This document shows, piece by piece, positions 43,665 to 52,078 of a stretch of 64,000 nt of DNA (the first letter of the stretch is position 1; every line of letters begins with the position of its first letter). The notes beneath the pieces are model-generated. The model did no database searches, was not told the origin of the DNA, and saw only the letters and a list, made by a program, of their open reading frames with translations. Position numbers and translations under genes: made by a program. The stretch is from positions 310,001-374,000 of the forward strand of contig NZ_JAKLWS010000001.1 in the NCBI RefSeq assembly GCF_022012475.1. Reading direction: 5' to 3'. This DNA comes from Rhodohalobacter sulfatireducens. Its GTDB lineage: Bacteria > Bacteroidota > Rhodothermia > Balneolales > Balneolaceae.

Positions 43665-43871
43665 ATGGGATATCCAACCAAAATGCAGCTCATTAATCGA
43701 AAAGCCAGTCAGCAGTGGTACGTAAACATGCCGGCTGCCGTTGCCGAGGCAATGGAGTTTCAAAAAGGTGAAGTTGTTGAGTGGATTGTTGACGACCAGC
43801 AGCACCTGGTGCTAAAGCGAGATTCAGATCTTGTCGCCTCGCTCAAAAAAAAACTCCCGAAGACTCGGTGA
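43665..43871 (+). CDS. AbrB/SpoVT-like small DNA-binding protein of the insertion sequence
   Basis: The 68-residue protein resembles the AbrB-type swapped-hairpin fold: MQLINRKASQQWYVNMPAAVAEAMEF, then GEVVEWIVDDQQHLVLKR. Its stop overlaps the GTG start of the transposase by four bases, so the two are coupled. It lies inside the inverted repeats and so belongs to the element. It may regulate transposase production or bind the element ends; neither is shown. Such proteins are also antitoxins, but no toxin is present here. Confidence 0.7.
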   Translation: MGYPTKMQLINRKASQQWYVNMPAAVAEAMEFQKGEVVEWIVDDQQHLVLKRDSDLVASLKKKLPKTR

Positions 43872-45295
43872 ACGCACTCTTTGACAGACTCTGGGAGCAG
43901 GCCATGCCGAAAGCTATGCAGCCGCGAACCCGCCGGAGGGCACGCGATCTGGCCACCGGTCTTCTTAACTGCGCCGGCAAGCGCACCATTTCCGGGTTAC
44001 TGTGTGGGGCCGGCCGGCAGTTTGCCGACTGGTCGGCCGCCTATCGGTTGTTCAGCCAGCAGCGGGTGGATCCGCAGCGTCTGCTGGACGTGAGCCTGCG
44101 CCAGACAATCGATATGCTCCCGGATGACGAGTTGATTGTTGCCCATCTTGATGACACGTTGATCCGAAAGACTGGCCGAAAAATACCGGGGACCAAGTGG
44201 CGACGGGATCCACTGGGTCCACCCTTTCATACCAATTTTATTTGGGGGCAGCGGTTCGTCCAGTTCTCGGTTGCGTGTCCGGACTCGGAGGGATCCTGTC
44301 GGGCACGGGCCATTCCCGTTACCTTTACCCATGCGCCCTCGCCGGTCAAACCCCGAAAGGAAGCGCCTGCCGGGCAATGGGAGGCCTATCACAGCAGCCT
44401 GACCGCAAGCAAAGTAACCCGTGTTGGACGAGAAGGTCTGACCCAGCTGCGTGATCGGGTAGATCAGGCGGGCGGAGCCGGACGCCATATGATCGTAAGC
44501 GTCGATGGAAGCTATACCAATAAGGAAATTGTGAAATACCTGCCCGAGCGCACAACCCTTGTGGGGCGCATTCGAAAGGATGCGAAGCTCTACCGGCCTG
44601 CAGACGGGCAACCGCCAACGGGCCGGCGGCGGGTCTATGGCGAGCGACTCCCCACTCCGGAGCAGCTCCGCCGCGATGAGGCGATTGCCTGGCAATCCGT
44701 GAAAGGGTTTGCCGCCGGTCGCGAGCATACCTTTGACGTGAAAATCATATCCCCTGTCAAGTGGCGCTCTGCCGGTGGCAATCAGACACTTCAACTGATT
44801 ATTATCCGTCCACTTGGCTACCGGCTCAGTAACACCTCAAAGATTCTGTACCGCCAACCAGCCTATCTTATTTGTAACGATTTGGAGCATTCCATTGAGA
44901 GGATTCTGCAAGCCTATCTGTGGAGATGGGAAATTGAGGTAAACTTTCGTGAGCAAAAGACCCTGATGGGATGTGGACAGGCGCAGGTGCGTAATGAACG
45001 CTCGGCCGAGACTGTGCCGCAGTTTGTGACCGGTGTGTATAGTCTGCTGATGGTCGCAGCAGATCGGCTGCGCCGCCAGGGAGTCCTTACCCATCTGTGC
45101 AGGGCAAAGTGGTATCCACGTAAACATGGAGATCGCTGGACAACCGGGGATATTTGCAATCGATTCAGAGCAGAGGAGTACACCCGGTATCTTGGATGGA
45201 GTTTCTCCGACTTCGTGGCCAGAGACCATCAGAGGAGAACCGCTAAAAAACAGGCAAACCCGGCCATCTCGGCACTAATAAACATGAGATATTAG
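43868..45295 (+). CDS. DDE transposase (IS701/IS4-like)
   Basis: The 475-residue transposase has an RNase-H-like catalytic core with candidate Asp in IVAHLDDTLIRKTGRK, Asp in MIVSVDGSYTNKE, and Glu in YLWRWEIEVNFREQK (the YREK-like signature of IS4-related families). The N-terminal part is a helical DNA-binding region. It starts with GTG, coupled to the AbrB-like gene, and its stop lies at the right inverted repeat. The frame is intact, so the element may still be active. The family placement is tentative. Confidence 0.88.
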   Translation: MNALFDRLWEQAMPKAMQPRTRRRARDLATGLLNCAGKRTISGLLCGAGRQFADWSAAYRLFSQQRVDPQRLLDVSLRQTIDMLPDDELIVAHLDDTLIRKTGRKIPGTKWRRDPLGPPFHTNFIWGQRFVQFSVACPDSEGSCRARAIPVTFTHAPSPVKPRKEAPAGQWEAYHSSLTASKVTRVGREGLTQLRDRVDQAGGAGRHMIVSVDGSYTNKEIVKYLPERTTLVGRIRKDAKLYRPADGQPPTGRRRVYGERLPTPEQLRRDEAIAWQSVKGFAAGREHTFDVKIISPVKWRSAGGNQTLQLIIIRPLGYRLSNTSKILYRQPAYLICNDLEHSIERILQAYLWRWEIEVNFREQKTLMGCGQAQVRNERSAETVPQFVTGVYSLLMVAADRLRRQGVLTHLCRAKWYPRKHGDRWTTGDICNRFRAEEYTRYLGWSFSDFVARDHQRRTAKKQANPAISALINMRY

Positions 45296-45588
45296 CCAAA
45301 CTCCAGACGTTGGCTTCAGCCAACGGATGTGATACTCCACTCAAACTAGGGCTTTCGCCCAATTCAACATGTAGCTAAAGGCACTTTTATTCCTACGACT
45401 TCTCAACATATTTTTTTACTTATATACAAGAGCGGTCATGCCCCTAACCCCCTTCAAAGTGGACTTTATACTGCTCAAAATCATCCTGGGAAAAATTATC
45501 CACATTGATGTTGATAATACATCTGGATGTGCGTATTTTTGGAGACTCTGCAATATTTGAAATACTACTACTTAAATGTACCTGTGTA

Positions 45589-46929
45589 ATGTTTGAAGAT
45601 TTGTCTTCTAAAATAGAATCAGCTGTACAGTCCCTGAAAGGTCAGGCACGTATCACTGATGTAAACATCGCCGAGACCGTTCGGGAGATCAGAAGAGCTC
45701 TCCTCGATGCAGACGTAAACCTTGAAGTTGCCCGCCGGTTTACTGATGAAGTAAAAGAACGCGTAATGGGATCCGACGTTTTAAATAGCGTTAACCCCGG
45801 TCAGCAGTTTACAAAGATTGTTTACGATGAGATGGTGAAAATTCTTGGCGAAGAACGCTCGGATATCGCCGTGGCTCATCAACCACCAACTGTAATTTTG
45901 ATTGCAGGATTACAGGGATCCGGAAAGACAACATTTTCAGCGAAATTAGCTCGCTACCTCAAGCAAGAGAATAACCGAAATCCAATTCTGGCTGCAGCAG
46001 ACGTTTACCGGCCCGCAGCGATCGATCAGCTGAAAACACTGGCCGGAGAAATTGATGTGCCGGTCTATTCAATCGAACAGAAAGACGCCGTTCGTGTAGC
46101 AAAAGAAGCGGTATCGATGGCCAAAAGCCTGGCACTGGATACGGTAATCATTGACACCGCCGGCCGACTCCACGTTGATGAGAAGATGATGGACGAAGTA
46201 GCAGAGATTAAGAGCTCGGTTGAACCGGATGAGATTTTGTTCATCGTGGATGCCATGACCGGCCAGGATGCGGTTAATACAGCAAAAGCATTTAACGAAA
46301 CCATCGATTTTGATGGGGTCGTGTTAACGAAGATGGATGGGGACACTCGTGGCGGTGCAGCTCTTTCTATCCGGTCGGTTGTTGAAAAACCGATCAAATT
46401 TATGAGTACCGGTGAGAAGCTCGATGCTCTTTCACCTTTTTATCCCGACCGCCTTGCTCAGCGAATTCTTGGAATGGGTGATGTTGTTTCCCTCGTGGAA
46501 AAAGCCCAGCAGGAGTACGACGAGAAGCAGGCCAAAAAACTGCAGGAAAAAATAACTTCCGACAAATTTGATCTTGTTGATTTTTACGATCAAATCCAGA
46601 AAATCAAAAAGATGGGAGATATTTCCGACTTGGTAGGAATGATTCCCGGAGCGGGAAAAGCTGTTGAAGATGCAGATTTAAGTGAAGACACATTCAAGCC
46701 CATTGAGGCGATCATCAATTCCATGACCCCGGAAGAGCGACATAACCCGGAGATTTTGAATGGAACGCGTCGCCGCCGAATTGCTAAAGGATCCGGTACA
46801 AGCGTTCGCGAGATCAATCAATTGATCAAGCAGTTTGACCAGATGAAGAAGATGATGAAGTCTATGAGCAAGATGGGCAAAATGGGCCAGGCCATGCAGG
46901 GGCTCAAAGATCTGCCATTCGGCAAATAA
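45589..46929 (+). CDS. ffh: Signal recognition particle protein Ffh
   Basis: Ffh binds signal sequences and 4.5S RNA and delivers ribosomes to the membrane. The 446-residue protein has the N domain (MFEDLSSKIESAVQSLKGQ), the GTPase motifs GLQGSGKTTFSAKLA, DVYRPAAIDQL, DTAGRLHVD and TKMDGDTRGG, and a Met-rich M domain (GTSVREINQLIKQFDQMKKMM). I set the start at 45589 because the 28 residues before it do not belong to the family. It begins the block of translation and secretion genes that ends with adk. Confidence 0.96.
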   Translation: MFEDLSSKIESAVQSLKGQARITDVNIAETVREIRRALLDADVNLEVARRFTDEVKERVMGSDVLNSVNPGQQFTKIVYDEMVKILGEERSDIAVAHQPPTVILIAGLQGSGKTTFSAKLARYLKQENNRNPILAAADVYRPAAIDQLKTLAGEIDVPVYSIEQKDAVRVAKEAVSMAKSLALDTVIIDTAGRLHVDEKMMDEVAEIKSSVEPDEILFIVDAMTGQDAVNTAKAFNETIDFDGVVLTKMDGDTRGGAALSIRSVVEKPIKFMSTGEKLDALSPFYPDRLAQRILGMGDVVSLVEKAQQEYDEKQAKKLQEKITSDKFDLVDFYDQIQKIKKMGDISDLVGMIPGAGKAVEDADLSEDTFKPIEAIINSMTPEERHNPEILNGTRRRRIAKGSGTSVREINQLIKQFDQMKKMMKSMSKMGKMGQAMQGLKDLPFGK

Positions 46930-47003
46930 AAATTATTGATACTGTCATTCTGAATGACGAAATGAAAACAAATTTACCAACATAACAATACAGGAGTACA
47001 TCA

Positions 47004-48047
47004 TTGATTAAGTTACGTTTACAACGACGAGGAAGAAAAAAACGGCCGTATTACCATATCGTGGCAGCAGACAGCCGCTCTCCAAGAGACGGGCGGATTA
47101 TTGAACGGCTCGGCCGATACGACAATGCAAGTGAAAATAAGGAGCTCACTTATGATGAAGAGCGAATTATTCACTGGTTAAAAATCGGTGCACAACCAAG
47201 CAATACCGTGCGAAATATTTTGAAACATGAAGGTATTATGTACAAAATGCACCTTATGCGCTGGGGCAAATCCGACGAAGAGATTGAGGAAGCTCTTACC
47301 GAGTGGAAAGAAGCCCGCGAAGCCAAGTCAGAAGACGATACCAGCCGTAAAGCTCAACAGAAAGAACTCCTCAAAGCCGAAGAGAAAGAGTATAAAAAAC
47401 AGCTTGAAGAGAAAGCAGCCAAGGCAGCAGAAGAATTAGAGCGAAAGAAAAAACTGGAAGAAGCCAAAGCTAAGGACGAGGAGGAAGAAGACGAAGCTCC
47501 TAAGACTCCCGCCGGTGAAATTGAAGCTGCTTTAGAAAAGGCGGAAAAATCAGCTGAAGAAACCAAGAAGAAAGCTGAAGCAAAGTCCAAAGAAAAAGAA
47601 GCTGAAGAGGAAGCTGAGGAAGATGTGAAAGCCGATGCTGAGGAGAAAACAGAAGAAGAAGAAGAAACTCCTGCTGAAGCGGAAACCAAAGAGGAAGAAC
47701 CTGAAGTAAAAGAAGAGGTTGAAGCGAAAGCTGATACCGAAGAAGCTGAGGAAGAGACTAAACCAGAAGCTGAAGATAAGAAACAGGAAGAAGCCGAATC
47801 TGATGAAGAGGATGAAGATGAGGACGAAGAAGAAGCCAAAGCTGAAACTGAGTCTGAAGAATCCGAAGAAGACGAAGAGGAAGAAAAGGCTGAAGCCGGA
47901 ACTGTTTCTACCGATATGAATGCGAACGAGGCGATTGATCACATCAAAAATACTCCACTTGAGGAGTTAGAAGGTTTTGTACCTGAAGATGAAGATCGTG
48001 TAACTGTACAGCGCGCCTGGGAAAGCAAGCAGTCTGACTCTGAATAA
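47004..48047 (+). CDS. rpsP: Ribosomal protein bS16 with a very long acidic tail
   Basis: Residues 1-85 are a normal bS16 (MIKLRLQRRGRKKRPYYHIV and LGRYDN). A Lys/Glu/Ala-rich extension of about 210 residues follows, with long runs of Glu and Asp, then a short conserved-looking end (ANEAIDHIKNTPLEELEGF, VTVQRAWESKQ). The whole is 347 residues, whereas bS16 usually has 80-100. The start is TTG, preceded by a CAGGAG ribosome site. The C-terminal block after the low-complexity part suggests a folded function, not random drift. It precedes rimM by 18 bases in the usual operon order. Confidence 0.95.
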   Translation: MIKLRLQRRGRKKRPYYHIVAADSRSPRDGRIIERLGRYDNASENKELTYDEERIIHWLKIGAQPSNTVRNILKHEGIMYKMHLMRWGKSDEEIEEALTEWKEAREAKSEDDTSRKAQQKELLKAEEKEYKKQLEEKAAKAAEELERKKKLEEAKAKDEEEEDEAPKTPAGEIEAALEKAEKSAEETKKKAEAKSKEKEAEEEAEEDVKADAEEKTEEEEETPAEAETKEEEPEVKEEVEAKADTEEAEEETKPEAEDKKQEEAESDEEDEDEDEEEAKAETESEESEEDEEEEKAEAGTVSTDMNANEAIDHIKNTPLEELEGFVPEDEDRVTVQRAWESKQSDSE

Positions 48048-48065
48048 ATGTAAAAGGAACCGGTA

Positions 48066-48608
48066 ATGGTACAATCCATAAGAAACCGGTTTGTTGAGAT
48101 AGGCCGTATCGGCAGGCCTCGCGGACTGGAAGGTGTTGTCCGCTTTATGCCGAACCATAATTTTGCTGATGACCTTTTTGATCGGGCTGATCTGTTTTAT
48201 ATGAAAAACGAACGCACCGATCTGGTTCCTTCCCGGATTGAATCCGTACATGTTGAGACCAAACGAAATCAGCAAACGTTCTTTGTAAAATTTGATATGA
48301 TTGCCAACCGCACGGATGCAGAGACGGCTCAGAATAAAGCTGTCTTTATTAAAGCAGACCTGTTTGATGAGGTAGTTGAACCTGAAGAAAATGATGAAGA
48401 ATCGTTTTTTGGCTACATCATTAAATATGATGGCGAAGAATTCGGTAAAGTTCTGGATGTTTTGAAGAATCCGGCTCACCCGATCCTTGAAGTCAAGCAC
48501 GGTTCGGGTACAATTTTAATCCCAATGGTTGATGAGTATATAGATGATACCGATCATGAAAATGGAATCATCTCTTGCATCAACCTCGATCAGTTAACGG
48601 AATCTTAA
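48066..48608 (+). CDS. rimM: 16S rRNA processing protein RimM
   Basis: RimM helps mature the 30S head and 16S rRNA. The 180-residue protein has the N-terminal RimM domain (VEIGRIGRPRGLEGVVRFMP) and a C-terminal PRC-barrel (ESFFGYIIKYDGEEFGKVLDVLKNPAHPILEVK). It is between rpsP and trmD; trmD starts three bases after its stop. Confidence 0.94.
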   Translation: MVQSIRNRFVEIGRIGRPRGLEGVVRFMPNHNFADDLFDRADLFYMKNERTDLVPSRIESVHVETKRNQQTFFVKFDMIANRTDAETAQNKAVFIKADLFDEVVEPEENDEESFFGYIIKYDGEEFGKVLDVLKNPAHPILEVKHGSGTILIPMVDEYIDDTDHENGIISCINLDQLTES

Positions 48609-48611
48609 ATC

Positions 48612-49307
48612 ATGCTGAGAATTGACATCATTTCCGGTGTTCCCGATCTGCTGACAAGTCCGCTGGAGACCAGCATTGTTGGACGGGCACGGGATAAAAA
48701 GCTTGTAGAGATTCACGTTCATGATCTGCGGGATTACACAACCGACAAACACGGTAAGATTGATGATTACCCGTATGGCGGTGGTGCCGGCATGGTGATG
48801 ACTGCCCAGCCTATTTTCGACTGTATCGAAAAACTGACAGGGCAACGCGAGTATGATGAGATCATTTTTACCGCACCCGATGGCGACACTTTTGAGCAAC
48901 AAGATGCCAACGAGTTATCCATCAAACAAAACCTGATTTTTTTGTGCGGCCATTATAAAGGAATTGATCAACGGGTTCGGGATGAACTGATCACCAAAGA
49001 GTACTCCATTGGTGATTACGTACTTTCCGGCGGTGAACTTCCGGCGCTTGTTATGACAGATGCGATTGTCCGATTATTACCCGGTGTTTTGGGTGATGCG
49101 GAAAGCGCCCTGAATGATTCGTTCCAGGAAGATCTCTTAGAAGCTCCCGTTTATACACGACCGGCTGAATTCAGAGGTAAATCAGTTCCGGAGGTGTTGT
49201 TGTCCGGCGATCATAATAAAATTAAAGAATGGCGTTTTGAAACAGCTAAAAAACGTACCAAAGAAAAACGACCCGATTTATACAAAAAATTTAATAAGAA
49301 ACATTAA
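48612..49307 (+). CDS. trmD: tRNA (guanine37-N1)-methyltransferase TrmD
   Basis: TrmD makes m1G37 in tRNA, which prevents +1 frameshifting. The 231-residue SPOUT enzyme starts LRIDIISGVPDLL and shows DDYPYGGGAGMVM, FLCGHYKGIDQRV, the knotted cofactor loop YSIGDYVLSGGELPAL and the C-terminal WRFETAKKRT. It follows rimM in the classic order. Confidence 0.96.
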   Translation: MLRIDIISGVPDLLTSPLETSIVGRARDKKLVEIHVHDLRDYTTDKHGKIDDYPYGGGAGMVMTAQPIFDCIEKLTGQREYDEIIFTAPDGDTFEQQDANELSIKQNLIFLCGHYKGIDQRVRDELITKEYSIGDYVLSGGELPALVMTDAIVRLLPGVLGDAESALNDSFQEDLLEAPVYTRPAEFRGKSVPEVLLSGDHNKIKEWRFETAKKRTKEKRPDLYKKFNKKH

Positions 49308-49331
49308 AAGCCCACTAACGAGGAAATCAAA

Positions 49332-49688
49332 ATGGATAAAATGAAATTAGTTGAACAGACCGTAATGCGAGACGATCTGCCGGAGTTTACAGCAGGCGAT
49401 ACAGTGAATGTGCATTATCGAGTCCGCGAGGGAGAGAAAGAACGTATTCAGCAGTATGAAGGTATTGTAATTAATGAACGTGGCGAAGGTGCCAACAAAA
49501 CATTTATCGTTCGTAAGATCTCTTCGAACATTGGCGTTGAAAGAATCTTTCCGTTGTACTCGCCATTTATTGCAAAAATTGAGGTTAAGAAACGAGGTAA
49601 AGTTCGTCGTTCAAAACTCTTCTATCTTCGTGATCTGAAAGGGAAAGCCGCCCGGATACAGGAAAAAGATACCAGGGAAAAACAATAG
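49332..49688 (+). CDS. rplS: Ribosomal protein bL19
   Basis: The 118-residue protein has the bL19 core: [29 protein letters not shown] and [21 protein letters not shown], ending with [26 protein letters not shown] ribosome site lies eight bases before the ATG. It is the last gene of the rpsP-rimM-trmD-rplS group. The next gene, adk, begins 60 bases later. Confidence 0.97.
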   Translation: MDKMKLVEQTVMRDDLPEFTAGDTVNVHYRVREGEKERIQQYEGIVINERGEGANKTFIVRKISSNIGVERIFPLYSPFIAKIEVKKRGKVRRSKLFYLRDLKGKAARIQEKDTREKQ

Positions 49689-49747
49689 ACTGTTTGGTCC
49701 CTTATTGGAATCAGCTACAAACTTATAAAAACAGACGACGTTAAAGC

Positions 49748-50302
49748 ATGAACCTCATTTTATTTGGGCCTCCCGGGGCAGGTAAAGGTACGCAAGCAGA
49801 GAAACTCGTAAACCACTTTGATCTTCCCCACCTATCAACCGGGAATATCTTTCGGGCAAACATCAAAAATGAAACACCGTTAGGAAAGAAAGTTAAGTCT
49901 ATCCTGGATTCCGGTGAACTCGTTCCTGATGAAACCGTTGTTGAACTGGTAGCCGACGAACTGGACAATGAAAAGTATGATGAAGGTGTGATATTCGACG
50001 GATTTCCACGAACCGTTGGCCAGGCAGAAGCGCTGGATCAATACCTGGAAGAGAACGACAAAAAAGTGGATGCCTTCGTTACGCTTGATGTTCCGGAGGA
50101 GGAGCTCATCAACCGAATTCTGAGCCGGGACGAAGGACGCACAGACGATACTCCCGAGAAAGTAAAAACTCGCTTAGAAGTTTACCGAAATGAAACTGAA
50201 CCCGTTTTAAACTATTACAAAAAACAAGGGTTGGTTGAAGAGATAAACGGAGTCGGTGACGTAGACGAGATTTTCGAGAGAATTAAGAAAGCTGTTTCTT
50301 AG
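49748..50302 (+). CDS. adk: Adenylate kinase (short LID form)
   Basis: Adk equilibrates ATP, ADP and AMP. The 184-residue enzyme has the P-loop GPPGAGKGTQAEKL, the AMP-binding FDGFPRTVGQAEAL, and a short lid DEGRTDDTPEKVKTRL without the zinc-binding cysteines or the long LID insert. The length fits the short, AK1-like group. It is probably transcribed with or just after rplS. Confidence 0.95.
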   Translation: MNLILFGPPGAGKGTQAEKLVNHFDLPHLSTGNIFRANIKNETPLGKKVKSILDSGELVPDETVVELVADELDNEKYDEGVIFDGFPRTVGQAEALDQYLEENDKKVDAFVTLDVPEEELINRILSRDEGRTDDTPEKVKTRLEVYRNETEPVLNYYKKQGLVEEINGVGDVDEIFERIKKAVS

Positions 50303-50306
50303 GTAA

Positions 50307-50659
50307 ATAGCGCGAGCGTCCCGCTCGTGCTTCGATTCAGAGGATGGCTATCTATATAATTGCGAAGTGACAGAGTCTCCCTTTGAGGGGAGACAGAGTT
50401 TTTCAACTGTTCTTGAAAAACTCAGAGGGGTGTGCTCAATATGTTGATCCCAAGGACATCCCCCGAGTTCATTCGCTAATCGCTCAAGTCACTTTTCCTT
50501 GATCCGAAGGTCCTCCTTCGGGTCATATGAATGAAGCTCTGCTTCCATTTTCCATTCCAAAGAATAATTACAGTATTGATCAATAGGTCATCCACCTTCG
50601 CCAAAAGAGAACCCCATAGTGAAAAGTAATCGAAGGCACAAGCGAGACGTTCGCGCCAT
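50307..50659. repeat. Intergenic element with 14-bp terminal inverted repeats (copy 2)
   Basis: ATAGCGCGAGCGTC (50307-50320) and GACGTTCGCGCCAT (50646-50659) are inverted copies at 12 of 14 bases and match the ends of the element at 7229-7489. Shared interior hairpins are GAAGCTCTGCTTCC (50533-50546) and CCGAAGGTCCTCCTTCGG (50507-50523). An extra segment (about 50378-50465, with GAGGGGAG and AGAGGGGTGTG) is absent from the first copy. Part of it is repeated directly at 50666-50714, outside the element. There is no gene here. Confidence 0.6.
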
Positions 50660-50731
50660 CAATAGAAAAATTCAGAGGGCTGTGCTCAACTTGTGGATCA
50701 CAAGGAGATTTCCCCTTCGAATAGGGGAGCT

Positions 50732-51625
50732 CTAATCTTCCAAAACCTCCAAGATCCCCGGCGTAACATCCAAAATACTCTCTGCATTTCTAAACGGCTT
50801 CGTGTTTCCCTTCACAAACAGTGGAACCGGGTTTCGGGTATGCGTTTTAATGGACAGATCTTCTAAATTTCCATGATCGCTTGAGAGAACAAGTGTATCA
50901 TTCTCATCCAGATTTTCTATAATTTCTGTAATAAATCGATCCAAAACGCTTAAGAATCTATTCGCTATCTCAGGGTCTTGTTCGTGGCCGGCTTTGTCTG
51001 TGAGGTAGTATTCAAATAGAACAAGGTCATACTGACCCAGCGCTTTGAGCATTCTTACTGAAGCTTCTTCCGGTTCAATTTCCGGTACGTCTAATCGCAG
51101 TTTACTTCTCCAGGCTGATTGTATGATCTCGGCTGTGACAGCTCTTCCTTCTACCACATCTTCTAAACGATTTAGCTTTACTCCTGCAGATCGAGCCATG
51201 AGTGTGGTGCAACTCCAGCGGTTTCTCTTTTGTGATTTCTCAAAAAACAGGTCCGGATAGGCATTCAAAAAATGAGGTTTCAACCCCATCTCAATTACTT
51301 TATGAAACAGGCTTTTCTTTTTTAGCAATGGTTTAATTTCTGAATGAGGAAAAGGCCCAAAATGTCTTCCTACTACTTTAGAAGCATTCTCTCCTGTAAA
51401 CAGAGAAGTCTGACCTGTTCCACTTTGTGGAAGTCCTTCTACCTCGAGATTAGCATCGATTTTTTTGAACAGGATGGACCCCACATCTCTCTCTTCACAA
51501 CCATCATAAAGACCCGTTTCTCCGGTAAAATAGGAGAAGGATTTTAAATCGGAAGAAGCCAGTGGATTGAACTCTGTTTTTGGTCCGATTCCAACTCCAT
51601 CAACAAAAAGAAAACAAACAGCCAT
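50732..51625 (-). CDS. Alkaline-phosphatase-superfamily metalloenzyme
   Basis: The 297-residue protein belongs to the metalloenzyme domain shared by cofactor-independent phosphoglycerate mutase and phosphopentomutase. Metal-site motifs are FLFVDGVGIGP near the start, SGTGQTSLFTGEN with the catalytic Ser/Thr, LSSDHGNLEDLS and THTRNPVPLFVK near the end. It is too short for a full mutase, since it lacks the cap or insert domain, and its substrate is unknown. The start overlaps the stop of dtd by one base (TAATG), so the two are coupled. Confidence 0.8.
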   Translation of the reverse strand: MAVCFLFVDGVGIGPKTEFNPLASSDLKSFSYFTGETGLYDGCEERDVGSILFKKIDANLEVEGLPQSGTGQTSLFTGENASKVVGRHFGPFPHSEIKPLLKKKSLFHKVIEMGLKPHFLNAYPDLFFEKSQKRNRWSCTTLMARSAGVKLNRLEDVVEGRAVTAEIIQSAWRSKLRLDVPEIEPEEASVRMLKALGQYDLVLFEYYLTDKAGHEQDPEIANRFLSVLDRFITEIIENLDENDTLVLSSDHGNLEDLSIKTHTRNPVPLFVKGNTKPFRNAESILDVTPGILEVLED

Positions 51626-52065
51626 TACTTCTCCAGGATCAAAGTAACCGGTCCACTGTTTGTGAACGTTACATCCATCATCGCTCCAAACTCACCTGAT
51701 TCTATTTGTAACCCGCTGTCTCTTTTTAGTAGATCAATCATATAATCATAGAGCGGTTCCGCTTTATCCGGTTTGGCCGCTTCAATAAAGCTGGGTCGAG
51801 TTCCTTTATTAGCGTTTCCATAGAGAGTGAATTGTGAAACCACCAGAATTCCACCGTTTACATCCTCAGCAGATCGATTCATTTTTCCCTCATCATCCTC
51901 AAAAATTCGGAGGGTTGGAATCTTTCTGCAACACCAATCTACCTCTTTTTTTGTATCTGATTCGTGGATGCCAACAAGAATTAACAGTCCATTTTCAATA
52001 CTTCCTGTCACCTTATTATTAATGGTTACGCTCGCGTTTTTTACTCTTTGCACTACAACTTTCAT
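51625..52065 (-). CDS. dtd: D-aminoacyl-tRNA deacylase
   Basis: Dtd removes D-amino acids (and glycine from tRNA-Ala) mischarged on tRNA. The 146-residue enzyme has the start MKVVVQRVKNASVTIN, the LLILVGIHESDT strand, the catalytic SQFTLYGNANKG segment and the C-terminal cross-subunit NSGPVTLILEK. I chose the ATG at 52065, since the upstream 19 residues are not part of the family. It is the first gene leftwards from the candidate replication origin. Confidence 0.95.
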   Translation of the reverse strand: MKVVVQRVKNASVTINNKVTGSIENGLLILVGIHESDTKKEVDWCCRKIPTLRIFEDDEGKMNRSAEDVNGGILVVSQFTLYGNANKGTRPSFIEAAKPDKAEPLYDYMIDLLKRDSGLQIESGEFGAMMDVTFTNSGPVTLILEK

Positions 52066-52078
52066 ATGTGAGTAACTG

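Larger units (their letters stand above)
43533..45306 (+). mobile_element. Insertion sequence with accessory AbrB-like gene
   Basis: The element is bounded by 13-base perfect inverted repeats CTGGAGTTTGGCT (43533-43545) and AGCCAAACTCCAG (45294-45306), and is 1774 bases long. Both sides carry a perfect 20-base direct repeat, ACGTTGGCTTCAGCCAACGG (43513-43532 and 45307-45326), itself nearly palindromic. This is either an unusually long target duplication or an insertion at a dispersed palindrome. The inside is visibly GC-richer than its neighbours, which points to recent arrival from a higher-GC host. It carries two overlapping genes. Confidence 0.85.

Noticed and set aside
43665-43871. AbrB-like gene as an antitoxin of a toxin-antitoxin module
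   Set aside because: It lies within the inverted repeats of the insertion sequence and is coupled to the transposase; no toxin-like gene is adjacent.
43997-45229. Several long minus-strand frames within the insertion sequence
   Set aside because: They are antisense to the transposase and exist because this DNA is GC-rich. None resembles a protein family.
45496-45504. A perfect DnaA box (TTATCCACA) upstream of ffh
   Set aside because: It is isolated and not in a cluster or AT-rich tract. The cluster at 52079-52430 is the better origin candidate.
47354-47942. Long serine-rich and phenylalanine-rich open frames on the minus strand
   Set aside because: They are the antisense of the Glu/Lys-codon-rich tail of rpsP. 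GAA/GAG/AAA repeats have few stops on the other strand, and the products are pure low complexity.
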